Source: Phialophora verrucosa (Eukaryota; Ascomycota; Eurotiomycetes; Chaetothyriales; Herpotrichiellaceae). Taken from it: DNA of 64,000 nt. How positions within the stretch are numbered: position 1 is the first letter of the stretch; each line of letters starts with the position of its first letter. Below, piece after piece: positions 1-10,960 of this stretch. The stretch is from the NCBI GenBank assembly GCA_002099365.1, contig MSED01000001.1, positions 1,798,001 through 1,862,000 on the forward strand, read 5' to 3'. Both the position numbers and the translations under genes were made by a program. A model generated the notes under the pieces. The model had not been told where the DNA came from. It was given only the letters and a program-made list of their open reading frames with translations, and made no database searches.

Positions 1-1726
1 GGCTGGACTGTTTGCGTCTTCTGGGGTGTGATTCATATCTTACGATTGGTGGAGATCATGGGTGACAGTATGCAATTATTGTTGATGTCTACCATTCCTT
101 TTGGTTGCAAAGACACAATAGTGCCCTATAGCATTAACCCCAAGCCAGGTGCACGGTGGGGGCAGTGTCGGAAGTGCTTCCAGAGTCCAACTGATAATCG
201 GGGGAGCGGGCCTTTCGTCTCGACATCCTATCCGAACTTGGCTAGGGTCACCTCCGTTGTCACAAGGCATGCATGCAGCAAGGAGGTAGGACTTGCGTGG
301 ACTGCTCTCACGAGGCTTGTAACATCTGGAACCCAGACAAATTTCTAGTGCTCGTGTAGTGCAAAGTGTGTAGTGGCACTGTGCGTCGTCCTTCAATCTT
401 CATCAGTCGGTACCGAGTACACAGAGCTTTGTTGATCTCCAGAGAATGCTGCCTCATGGCGTCAACCATGGAGTAGCGAAGAAACCTTGTTTCTGGAAGC
501 AGGGTTTCGCGTTGGGTTGCAGAGACCTCTTCGGGCAAGCTGCGAGACGGACCGGGCGGGAGGTGAAAAGTGAAAGACGGCGGTGGAGAATCGGCGATGT
601 CGATTGACTCGAGTCGTCCTTTGTTTTACGTGGCTTGATGCGCTTGAGCACTTCGAGCAGGCTTGGAACACGCCGCCAACGTTTGCGCAGAGCCAGAAGG
701 TGGGCTCGGGAGGAATCACGCTTGCCTCAGAAGGGGCGGCCAGGACTTGACCGCCGTCAATCACCGCGAATCTGCGATATCGACAAGCGTCTTCCTAGCC
801 TGTCACGCTGGGCCGGCCCCCCATGAAGCCCGAAGTGTGTAGAATAATAGACTTTTGAGAACGGATAACACTGAAGCGGGAAGAGGAATCAGGAAAGAGA
901 TTACGAGGTTGCAGATCTCTTTCCCGTCCGTGCGAAGTGAGTTGTGACTCGACACTGGAGGTGAGGCGTTGTTTTGGCGATTGGGAACACTTTGGAACCC
1001 CATCTTGCACCCGGATGGCTCCTGCATACCTGGCCCACGCCTAAACGGAAGTTGCCCTAGCCCTAAGTTAGCACGACTCGGTCGCTACTGGCACGCTGCC
1101 ATTCAGATTTGAAGAGGTCGCTCCCGCCTCAGTCTCCAGGCTTTTCTCACCTCGTAGCATTGCAGACGTGAACAGTGACCGCGAGCTTACTCGCCAACGA
1201 GTCGATCTCAACATCCGACTGCTGCATCTGGAGTAGCGTGCAGCTAGTCTTCTTCAAACGGTCGTGGACGGAACAGTCCCTGTGCACAGACTTGGGGATC
1301 ATCCACCACGTTGCGTTACAGTGATTGCTCATATCTGACACCGCATCTTGTCCTCCTCCATCCGTGCAACTATACTTCAAAACTCCTACCCTCCAAGCCA
1401 CTCCCGCCGCTCCCTCAACAACTCGACCCGGCTCATCTCTACTTCGGCCGCGAATCTTGAATCCCATATAATTTAAGATTTTGTGGTGTGGCTTGAGCAT
1501 TGGTTCGTACCATATACCTGCCTGCATCCCGCGCCGACTACCGCGGCTCTCTTCGACACCTCGTCTAACTCGACCTCAACAGTACCTGCACACCGCATCG
1601 AGTATCCGACACCCTCCTGTCAGTGGGATCTCACCTCGCACGACCTAAAGCCACCGAAGCAATGTGTTGAGCTGTTCAACCATTTCTGTACACCAATTCG
1701 CCTTCCTTTCTGCTGTCGCAGCCGCC
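1..1726. other. Intergenic, no gene seen
   Basis: Only short overlapping reading frames without family motifs or codon continuity occur here. The last 300 bp before the next start is pyrimidine-rich and contains CT-rich stretches, as is common in fungal promoters and 5' leaders. Nothing else could be supported. Confidence 0.5.
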
Positions 1727-2896
1727 ATGGCTCAGTCCATGGACGCCCATTCGAGCTTTGTCTATCTCGTCGACAATCTGCCCAAATGGCGAGCCACCTT
1801 TGACTCTTTAGCCACCCATACCGCTGAGAAAAATGCCGAATTTGTCGCAGAGTATGCTCGTCTCCTCAAACAGGCCAGACCCAAGCGCAAAAAGACTCCT
1901 TCGATCAGCTCCATCCATACTACCGACGAACAAGATCCAATCGATGATAAAGCCAACGCCACCGAGAGCGTGGACAGCTCATCTTCGCCCAGGCTAATAC
2001 AAATAAACCCGTTGGAGGCTGGGACTCGATACCTATATGCACAGACACGACGAAAGAGAAAGCCAGGCACGTCCATTCGTTCTGGCGCCTCTGGACCACA
2101 GAAGTTCTGGAACAGGAACCACGTCGTCGTTTACTATGACAGCTATCTGCAGAACCAGTTGGACGCTATGGTGAAAGAAGTGGGACTTGGTCGGAACAAC
2201 CTGAGGAAAGGCAAAAACGCTCTGGCGGCAGCTACGGGATTTCAACTTCCTACGCTGAGCCGGAATGCCGGCCTCGGAACTTCTATGTTTGACGATTTCA
2301 GACCTCCCACCATGCCTCGGAGCACATCCGCCCTGCTCTCGGTCAAGAAATCAGTTACTCTTGCACCCCAGCCGACTTCCGATCAAGCAAGCTTTATTCA
2401 GGCGGACAAGGAGCTGGAGCAAATCCAGTCTCTCTGTGAGACCGCAGCTCATCAATTCCTTCGCGATGGTGACTGCAAGTCTGAGCTTGACAATATCCGG
2501 CTGAAATTGGATGCACTTCTTGTACAGGCCACCCAAACCGCCGAGTCACTGAAAAAGCTCCAAGAGAAGAATGAAGCTGTTGATGCCGACTCCTCCGTCT
2601 CGGAGTCTAATCACGGCACCGAATCACGTGGCACATTGTCGACTCAGCCCTCCCTCGATCTTCTCGCCACCCCGAAGATTGGCGGTACCAAGAACCTCCA
2701 TCCGCTGGCCACCAGCCATCCACTTGATGGCCTCAAGCCCCAAGGATTCTTCAGTGCACCAGCCATCTCAGCACTTGGCAGCCCCCATGAACTCGCCACT
2801 GATACCATTGAGGTCGACGACACCAGTGACCAAGAATCCATTGTCGTGGACCTCTCCCAGTACCGTCTGACCAATCCGCGAAGGATACGGTCGTGA
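1727..2896 (+). CDS. Conserved-looking fungal protein of unknown function, 389 aa
   Basis: A single uninterrupted reading frame. I chose the ATG at 1727 because it sits in a perfect Kozak-like context (GCCGCCATGG); the frame is open 21 codons further upstream. No known domain was recognised. The N-terminal ~65 residues look helical and are followed by a basic patch (residues ~50-55, RPKRKK) and a second basic patch near residue 105 (RRKRK), both possible nuclear-localisation signals. A short block around residues 120-150 (KFWNRNHVVVYYDSYLQ) looks folded. A helical stretch rich in Glu, Leu and Lys follows around residues 220-285. The rest is Ser/Thr/Pro-rich and probably disordered. No signal peptide or membrane segment is visible. 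It may be a nuclear or chromatin-associated protein, but that is only an inference from the basic patches. Confidence 0.75.
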   Translation: MAQSMDAHSSFVYLVDNLPKWRATFDSLATHTAEKNAEFVAEYARLLKQARPKRKKTPSISSIHTTDEQDPIDDKANATESVDSSSSPRLIQINPLEAGTRYLYAQTRRKRKPGTSIRSGASGPQKFWNRNHVVVYYDSYLQNQLDAMVKEVGLGRNNLRKGKNALAAATGFQLPTLSRNAGLGTSMFDDFRPPTMPRSTSALLSVKKSVTLAPQPTSDQASFIQADKELEQIQSLCETAAHQFLRDGDCKSELDNIRLKLDALLVQATQTAESLKKLQEKNEAVDADSSVSESNHGTESRGTLSTQPSLDLLATPKIGGTKNLHPLATSHPLDGLKPQGFFSAPAISALGSPHELATDTIEVDDTSDQESIVVDLSQYRLTNPRRIRS

Positions 2897-4404
2897 TCTT
2901 CTATGAGAGCCCGAGGACTTTTCCTATGTTTCAGTATAGTTCTTGTGTGATATAGCTAGCCATTGTCTCATGTGCATTTTCAGCGTGTTTGTGTTATTTC
3001 AACCATCTTGAAGCGAGTTTAGCGGGAGTACTGGGGATATGGGGATTGCAGCATGACGCAAAGGGACATTAAGGAATGTCGGAATGGATGAAGATTTGGA
3101 CTGTATATGGAAGAGGCGATTGGATCAGCATTTACAGATCGACCTGTGGCCTCCTCGAAGCAATTACTTATCCTGGACGCCAGGAGGATACTTTCGCAGC
3201 GGAATCACAGGACCCATTCCATTCTAATCAGCACATGGATCTCGCCGCTGTTGTGATCCGACCGCTTTACTCCTAGGTCGGAGTGCAATAGGCAGAGGGA
3301 AGGGCTTCTGATGCGAGGATGCGGACCTGAGCTGGAATGTCCAAGATTTTAACGGCAGATATATTGGGAAGTATGGGTGGCACGGATAGGAGTTCTCGAG
3401 TGTTCGATGCTGGCGAGCGAACGCGGACACTACAACTCTGGCAGGTGGAACGTGCAGGTGGACGGAAATGGGACGGGTGACATCGAAATGAGCGTCGGAT
3501 ATCGAAAGGTATCTATCTTCCTACTGTAGGGGCGAACGGATTTCACCAATCTTGAAGCCAGAAAAGAATTGAATATTCTTGTGATCATCCATTCCATATC
3601 TGTTTCGCCTTTCTTGAAGGCTCGTCTCGGACCTGCACATTTCTACTCTACGCACAGCATTCCAGCGACTGTTTGGGTCGCATGTTGAGCTCCTTTTCAG
3701 TATTCAGTGACGTGGGATTTGACTATTTTCCCCCAGGTTTGAGGAGTAACGTCCGGCTGACCAGTCGTCAGAACTGGGGATGCTTTGTCAAAGCCTCTTC
3801 GTCGAAAGTATGGGAAAGGTGGAGGGCCTAACAATGATTAACGCAGAACACTCATCCTCGTCCGTAGGTACGAGCTACACTGAGGTATTGTTCGGCCAGG
3901 CATTCTGAGACTGAAGCAGCCACAACACCGCATCGCCCCGATCGCCCAGTACCAGTACCTAGTATCATTGCCCGTGTCTGATGTCGGCGAGCAGGGACAC
4001 GGGACCAGGGAAGGGGCACGACCGGGAGGATTGGGGCCGACAGGCGACGCGCGATGGCAGGGGAAGGGGCAAGGTCGGAATCCTTCCTACGAGTTCCAAT
4101 GCGGAGTGCGTACTCGGTACAGTAGTGCGAGTATGTACTTAGTTCCAGGTGCATGTTCCATGTTCCAGGTTGTTCCAACCTCGACCTCGTGTTCGTATCC
4201 AACCAACGGCCATGTCACGTCGGAGATTTGTAGACGCGACAAACTTTACGAGTACTACCAAACGTACGAGGTATACAGTAACGTGTACCTAGTCCTCCGT
4301 ACGTACCTGGACAAATTAGTTACCGCCAGTACTGGGTATTGTACTCTGTAGGACGGCATTATGTTACTTGTGTGAGTACGGACTGCTGTCCTCGTATGTA
4401 GCAT

Positions 4405-4428
4405 GGCAGGCAGGCAGGCAGGCAGGCA
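4405..4428. repeat. (GGCA)6 microsatellite
   Basis: Six perfect tandem copies of GGCA in non-coding DNA. Confidence 0.9.
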
Positions 4429-4440
4429 CAGAAAGGAGGC

Positions 4441-4478
4441 GAGTGCGAGTGCGAGTGCGTGTGTGAGTGAGTGAGTGA
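4441..4478. repeat. (GAGTGC)3 / (GTGA)n compound microsatellite
   Basis: Three copies of GAGTGC run into a GTGTGT tract and then a GTGA tetranucleotide tract, 12 bp after the GGCA repeat. Confidence 0.85.
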
Positions 4479-5534
4479 TTACGGCAACAGACCCAGGTTC
4501 GGAATCTTCCGCAGACTACCCTAGACAGGAAACAGTGCGAGGACTCCGTAATCAAGACATTTTGGGGGAGTTGAAGAGAGGAGATTCCAACGACCACCGC
4601 ACTCGTAAGGTTTGGGAACGAGACGTTTTACTATGTACGTAAATAGTAGCATGTAGTATTCTCCTAGGATTTGAAGGGGGGAGGAATCGACAAGACTGGG
4701 CGTTGCGTGCGTGTGTGCGTGCTTGATTGATTTACCGTTCAGATGTGCTTTCGGACTGGTACTCGTAACTCGTACATAGCTGGATGTGTATGAATGGATG
4801 CGCCGGACCTCGACCAGTTCGACCGGTCCAGGTATTTGCGGTTGAGTACTCAAAGTTTCATGTACGAATCAAGACATCAACACTGCAGGGGTTAGAGCTA
4901 ATGCAGGTTGTTGAGGGGTCGGGGAGTTTGCTTGAATACAGTCAGTTCATGAGTATGTACTGTACTGCTAGTCGTAGTCACTCGAGAGTTGATCCTCACA
5001 CAGTCCTAGCGGTAGGGGCGCGCAAGCAGCTCAGCTCGAGCAAGTTATGGCTGACTTGATCGTGGTGCCGGGATGCTTCCTTGCGGGTACTGCACCTTCA
5101 ATGGACAGGAAGACAAAGGGCAGCAGAGGTCCTGTTAGAGTTTGTGTTGATTTGGCTCCAGGTACTCGTACAGTATAAAGTTTGACCTTCTCCGGGGGGA
5201 GCTGGTCTCATGCTCTATTCTCATGATTTCAACACACCCTTCGTCGTCTATGCTCAACACTCGCTGTTTCCGTCTTGGTGGTAAAAGCTTACTACCATTA
5301 CCAGTTCGAGTTCTACCATGGCAGATGCGCGAGCGCGGTTTGTTCCAGGCGGAGATCTATCAATGGCTCAACATCCCTGGTCGTCGCCGTCGGGCTGATC
5401 TGCGTAGCTTCACGTTCACGGTATTCGTCCGCCGTTCAGAATGAACGGCGAAGAACGGTTTGTCTCGTTGCGCCAATGCTGGCGAGACTTCAGGCCAGGG
5501 TAGGACGACTCCTTCAACGTCCAAGACAACGCTT

Positions 5535-6644
5535 TCAACCGCCATTGCTCGTAGCAGACATCTCACTCGTGGCAGTGGCTTCTCGAGCTGCCTTATGAGC
5601 CGCCTCTTGCACGACACCCCAAAACAACTTCTGCTTGACCTCATTTGCTAGTAGCCCTGCAAGCTCTTCCGTTGCAATCTTGTTGCCTCCGCGCACCACT
5701 TGCTCGAGAGCGCCATCTCTTACAACCTTGATATTTTTGTTCCCTGTGCCTGCCAGTTCTTGCCCTCGGCGTCCCATACCTATCCCTGCCCTCTGCTTGC
5801 TCACAGCTTCTTTTATCTTGATTGCATGGTCGGCGATTTGCTTGTTTGCATAGTCTCGGTTGGTGAATAGTGGGGACTGCGCAAGGGTTGATGTCCAGTA
5901 TTTGCTCCACAGCAGGCTGAGGAGATGTGAATCGAGGGTTGACTTGTAATGAGTGACCTCTAAGGGGTAGTACGAGTTGGCATGGACACCAAAGTCTTGA
6001 ATCTTGTCCTGAGGAATGGCTTGATAGTCGTCACTGTCATCGGTGAATTGTTTGTTCGCGACTGCGTGGCCGTCAGGGTAGGTTCTGAATGCGCCGATTT
6101 CGACCTTTCCGGCGGATGCGGTGCGATCTGGGTCAATGACCACGGCAATGAAGGGATCATTGACCATCTGATGTGTCTTCTGGGTGTGGACATCGATTCC
6201 TGATAGCCAGCAGCCATAGCCGGGGTGAGAGTGGTACCAGCCCACTGGGTTCTCCAGCTGACCTCCACCTTCTCTCGAAGCGATGCCAAAGTTGACCATG
6301 TATTCATCTGCGTCCGCATGGGCATTCACTCGCGTTTCTGTTCCTTCCACCGGTAATCTGAAGGCATCTGTTATAACTAGCGATCGGCCGAAGACGTAAC
6401 CGATCATCAAACCCATGATCTCGATACTGCCGCCTGAACGAGCATGTATGGTCATCTTCAGCAGGGCCAAGGCTGATATTCGAACCTGGGTGAAGTAATT
6501 GGGATCTTTCTTCCACGGCGCGGACTTTTGGAGGGCCTTGTAGGCGGTTGGGTCGGGGAGGTTGTAGAGGGCATTCTGGGAGGGATCGATGGGGATGATG
6601 TCGTTCTCTGCCTCCCAAGTGCGCAGCGATGAAGAGGTCGACAT
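5535..6644 (-). CDS. CSN5: COP9 signalosome subunit 5, deneddylase
   Basis: Intronless gene for a 369-residue JAB1/MPN metalloprotease. The JAMM zinc site is complete: Glu75 in the IEIMG strand, His138 and His140 in HSHP, Ser148, and Asp151 in HSHPGYGCWLSGID. This catalytic subunit of the COP9 signalosome removes Nedd8/Rub1 from cullins and so controls SCF ubiquitin ligases; in filamentous fungi it is known to affect development and secondary metabolism. The N-terminal block (residues 8-60, ending in the ALALLKM helix) and the helical C-terminal part from about residue 230 match the family. The C-terminal tail is Ala/Thr/Ser-rich. Length is normal. It is divergent from the Ase1 gene and shares a 422 bp promoter region with it. 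The identification is secure; CSN5 is distinguished from the proteasomal Rpn11 by its N- and C-terminal sequence. Confidence 0.95.
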   Translation of the reverse strand: MSTSSSLRTWEAENDIIPIDPSQNALYNLPDPTAYKALQKSAPWKKDPNYFTQVRISALALLKMTIHARSGGSIEIMGLMIGYVFGRSLVITDAFRLPVEGTETRVNAHADADEYMVNFGIASREGGGQLENPVGWYHSHPGYGCWLSGIDVHTQKTHQMVNDPFIAVVIDPDRTASAGKVEIGAFRTYPDGHAVANKQFTDDSDDYQAIPQDKIQDFGVHANSYYPLEVTHYKSTLDSHLLSLLWSKYWTSTLAQSPLFTNRDYANKQIADHAIKIKEAVSKQRAGIGMGRRGQELAGTGNKNIKVVRDGALEQVVRGGNKIATEELAGLLANEVKQKLFWGVVQEAAHKAAREATATSEMSATSNGG

Positions 6645-7066
6645 GGCGGTAGCGATGTCAGAGGACTTTCACCGGACGAGACTTGCTATGCGACGCTGGG
6701 AGCGTGAGAATAGTGTGAGGCGCAGGTGCGGTGATGTCTGAATCAACTATCTGCCGAAACCCCTCCCTGCATTACTCGCAGTGTGAGTCTGTGACACCTA
6801 GAAAGTGTGAGAGGGCGATAGTTGCTCGGTCAACCATCGGGTTGTTGACGCGTGTGCAGGATTGGCAACTTTTCGCCCGTCATGGCTCTGTCCACACCTT
6901 CAACCTGATTCGACAGAACGTCATGACCATCTGTTGACCATCTTCAGCTCCGTGCTCTGCCTGCGCAACATTGTTCCATCTCGCCACCGCCGTCAATCCC
7001 AGGAACCATATCTGAATTGAGAAGTTACCCTTCGAAGCTGCTCGGCCGCGAGCCCGAGTCGCAACA
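6645..7066. promoter_or_regulatory. Shared divergent promoter region CSN5 / ASE1
   Basis: 422 bp between two diverging start codons. No obvious operator-like palindrome was found; CT-rich tracts lie close to the ASE1 start. Confidence 0.5.
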
Positions 7067-9747
7067 ATGCCTGCCACCATGGACACGAGCTACCTCACTA
7101 CGCAGGTCACTACTATCATCGGACAATTGCATTCAATCTTCGACGAGATTGGCGTACCTCGGAATGAGCGCGAATCGAGAGAAACAGAGTTGTTTTCAGC
7201 TCTATCAGAGACCCTCCACAACCAGCTTCGCCTCGTTAATTCGTACGTGAACTCCGGGCATACAAGTCTACAAGCGTGCTGACACCCGATAGCGAGAAGA
7301 ATACTATGACCGAAGAGGCTCAGAACATTATCAAAACAATCAAGCAGATGGAACAGTCGCTGGACGATGAGAAAGACAGAGGCTACGACCTTGATACCAA
7401 CGGACTGCGAGTCACCTACCCACTCCTCAATTGCCTCCGCGACCTCAAAGAGAAATACAATGTTGTCAGTAGGCTGCACCGAGAACGGTTTGAACAAGTG
7501 AAGAAACTGGTCGAAGCACTAGAGTCGTATTCGTCGCATCTCGAGTCGTCCTTTGTCAAGATCAGGCTGCCCCCAACCTCGTCCAACACATGCCCGCCCA
7601 ATTTCGACCTTTCTCCTTCATATGTCACAACACTCGATGAAGAATTTACCAGAGTCTACGATGAATACAACCGAAGAGTGGCGCTAGTACAGCAGACCTC
7701 TGAAGAGATTGTTAGATTATGGTCCGAATTGGGCATTCCTCAAGCACAAACGGACTCAGTCATCGTCCAACATTACCGAGATTCGCCAGAACAACTTGGG
7801 CTGCACCAAGCAGATTTGGATCGGCTGAAGAGTCGCCGCGACAAGCTCCTTGACGAGAAGAAGAACCGTGAAAAGCGACTTGCCGACGTAAAGAAGAATA
7901 TCGAGATGCTGTGGGACCGCCTTGGAATTGACGAACCTGATCGCAAAGCTTTCCTGGCTGCAAACAGAGGTTGCGGCCTTCGAACAATCAATGAATTCGA
8001 GGATGAGCTCGCCAGGCTCAACGAACTCAAACGACAGAATCTGCACCTGTTCGTCGAAGACGCTCGTGTCAGACTCCAAGAGCTCTGGGACGTGTTGTAT
8101 TTCTCGGAAGAAGAAATGCTGGAATTCACCCCGGCCTTTTCAGATGTTTATAGCGACGCTCTGTTATCAGCCCACGAGGCCGAGATCGAACGATTGATGA
8201 CACTCAAAGACCAACGAGCACCAATTCTGGCCATGGTCGAGAAATACAAATCAATCGTCGCTGACCGCGAGGCTCTTGCGGCGTCTGCCAACGATGCGTC
8301 GAGACTGTTGCTGAAGCCCCAGAAAGGAGAAAAGCGTGACCCAGGAAAGCTGCTCAGAGAAGAGAAGATGAGGAAGAGGATAGCAAAGGAACTGCCAAAG
8401 GTCATAGCCGAATTGACCAAGGTCTTGCAGAAATATGAGGATGAGTATGGCAGACCCTTCCTGATCCAGGGTGAGAGAATGCTGGATGACCTCGAGGTGG
8501 AAGCAGAAGTGAAGGCGCCGCCCCCGAGATCCAAAACACCAAACGGCCTGCCACCGAGATCGAAGACTCCTGCACCAACCACGACGACAAAGCCAGCAGC
8601 AAGTACCGCAAAGTCCGCCCAGCCAGCTCGACCTGCTAGCGTCATGCGAGGACCCCCACCGCGGACACATACGAAGACACCCAGCAATGCCAGCAGGCCC
8701 GGCACCATCAGGCAACAAGCGGCTCCAGCATCGGTACCCTCACACGCGGCACCTCCGATGCAACCAAAATCACCTTCGAAGATACCCAGCCGCGTCCCGC
8801 TCGGGACTCTGAAGAACTCGCCAGAGCGCCGCGCCATTCCTCAACCTGCCTCATATAACGCGCCACATGAAGCACAACAGAACTATGCGCAGAATGCGAG
8901 GACCATGCCACCTCCTCGAGCTCCACCGCCGAGAATGCGAGATCTCTTCGTGCCACCTCCAGAACCCACGCCTACCTCCGTGATGATCTCTCAGCCCGCG
9001 CCACTCTCATCAGCCCGGCCTGCTAGTACACTGTCTTCCGGCTCGAACGAAAGCAGTCGTTACGTGCGCCCCATAAGTCCCGAAGACGTCTACACCGACC
9101 ACGAGAGAATGTCGTATATGTCCGCTTCACTGCTCAACCATAACCGCCAACAACAGCAGCAATATGCCTCTCTCCCCTCGCACCAAGCAGATCCATACTA
9201 CCAACCCCACCTATCCCACCAGAATCATCCCTCTCACTCCTCATCAGCCTCAATACACAGTAGCAGCCACTCCCAAAGCCTGCGAAATCATCCCTCGGCG
9301 CCACCATCCACAGTGGTATCACGCCAAACTTCAAATACCTCGTCGAATATGACGACAGCCACGACGGCGAGCGGAAGTGAAAACTGGGAGACCTATTCTG
9401 ATGCGTCGGAGATGGAACCCGAGCGAGATCTTCGCGATCAATACTACTCAAAATCGCACGGTCAACACCCGGCCTTGACGTCGAATCCTCTGGCCTTGAG
9501 TCACAGCATGAACGGCCATAATCAGAAGAGACCCCTGAGCGCTGCTCTCCCAGGTTCAATGGCCCCACCCCCAGCGAAGCATCACCAGCATACAGAGTCG
9601 AATGGGTTCAACGCTTCGCAGTACGGGATTGCACACGGACAGGGCCAGGAACGGTTCCGAGAGATGAGTGACGAGAACGCACATTCCGCAGTTAGGGTCG
9701 AGGGCAGCGATGCCGCGTGGAGCACCGAGTTGGAGGAGTCATATTGA
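7067..9747 (+). CDS. ASE1: Anaphase spindle elongation protein, Ase1/PRC1/MAP65 family
   Basis: Two exons, 7067-7242 and 7293-9747, joined across a 50 bp intron (GTACGT...GATAG); the split codon gives serine and keeps the frame. The product has 876 residues. Residues ~1-460 match MAP65/Ase1, which cross-links antiparallel microtubules in the spindle midzone: the N-terminal dimerisation helices, the repeated I..LW..L coiled-coil elements, and a basic spectrin-like microtubule-binding region with many Lys/Arg near residues 400-450. The remaining C-terminal half is Pro/Ser/Gln-rich and unstructured. It holds several possible Cdk sites (KTP, SPER) and an SxIP-type motif (PSKIPSR), the element by which proteins bind EB1 at microtubule plus ends. 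A second in-frame ATG lies 12 bp downstream (7079) in a better Kozak context. Confidence 0.93.
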
Positions 9748-10960
9748 GCAAGCTGCATTGGTGCGCAATGTCCAACGATGCATGCGTACATAACATTTTG
9801 AATCATCAACCCCCGTAAGGTACTCGTGTTTTATCACTGCTTTGATTTTGGAGTGGGCAACAACGACAACGCACGATATGACGGGCCCCTGGCGCACGGG
9901 TCGGGCGGACTGAACTTCTTGGATTCTCGTCACTGGGACAGCGTTAGCATTGTTCGGAGCCGGTCGGTTGGTTTGTGGGTTGTTAAGTCGGACCATCCAA
10001 CTTACTTGGGATCAGGCACATTCAGAGGAGGTGTTAAAGGGGATGGATGATGGATGCTGGGGTGGGATCGCGGCACCAAGGGCTCAAGAACACGGCAAAG
10101 ACATTCGTGTACAGATTTTTCAGATTTCACATTCGGCAGCCACTACATAGCAAACTGGGCTACCTGGCTAACTGGCTAACTGGCTAAAAATGCGCACATC
10201 TACTAACTATGGCGTGTGCTTGGATGAAGAGAGAGGCCGTGCTCTTACATCCCGTGCTGGATGGACTCTAGTCTGGCGGAAGTGTCGAACTGCATCCACC
10301 AAGGACGTAGAGGGATCAGAAGATTCACTCCTGTTCATCTGACAAGACCGCTCTGTGCCTACGCATCGAGCGAGATTCCGGGTTTGCATTGCCGCAATCG
10401 ACTTTTGTGTCTACCTACATACCTACCTCTCCGGCCTAGTTGAGACGCAAAATTGGGAGATACTTGATCCGGAAATGAGCTGAGCTGAACTGAAACGAGC
10501 TGCTGCAATTGCTCTTCGATAAGTGAGATATGTATGCTATGCTATGTATTTTATGCTATGTGGATATGCTTGCTTCTCACTTCCTGTAGACGATGAAATC
10601 AGTTTTCAACATCGAGCCCGAGCTGCCGTGATATTCACAAGTTGAATCATTAGCTGAGGCCCAAGTTATCCACATCCCTTGGTGAAACTTTTGCATCTCC
10701 TATGGACGCCCATGTCGTGTGTATCGTTTTGTCGTTGTTCTCGTTACAAGATGATGCCCCTAGCATGCAAGAGGGCTGAAACGCCGCCCGATATTAGTAC
10801 ATGTACAATACTGACACAGCTAATATCTGCAAATGTGCTGCTGTCCGATCGTCTCGCTTGCTAATGATGCGCTCCTTCGTGAAAGTCGTGTGATTGAAGC
10901 CCTTCAAGTGGACACGGCCTTAGTAGCGTCCCTGAGTGACTGATGTGTTAGAGGGGGCTG
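9748..10960. other. Intergenic, short tandem repeats only
   Basis: Lies between two 3' ends (ASE1 and the mannosyltransferase gene). No coding signal. It contains a tandem CTGGCTAA repeat (listed) and a TATGCTATG-rich stretch at about 10530-10570. Confidence 0.5.
10164..10187. repeat. (CTGGCTAA)3 tandem repeat
   Basis: Three perfect copies of an 8-bp unit in non-coding DNA. Confidence 0.85.

Larger units (their letters stand above)
2897..5534. other. Long intergenic region with microsatellites
   Basis: A 2.6 kb gap between the 3' end of the unknown protein gene and the 3' end of the CSN5 gene. No credible coding region is present. From about 3.85 to 5.2 kb it is unusually rich in GTAC, TACGAG and TACTCG words and carries two microsatellites (listed separately). 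A TATAAAG box occurs near 5175 but no convincing gene follows it. Confidence 0.5.

Noticed and set aside
462..764. 100-codon minus-strand open frame near the left end
   Set aside because: No motif, and several equally long frames overlap it on both strands, as expected by chance.
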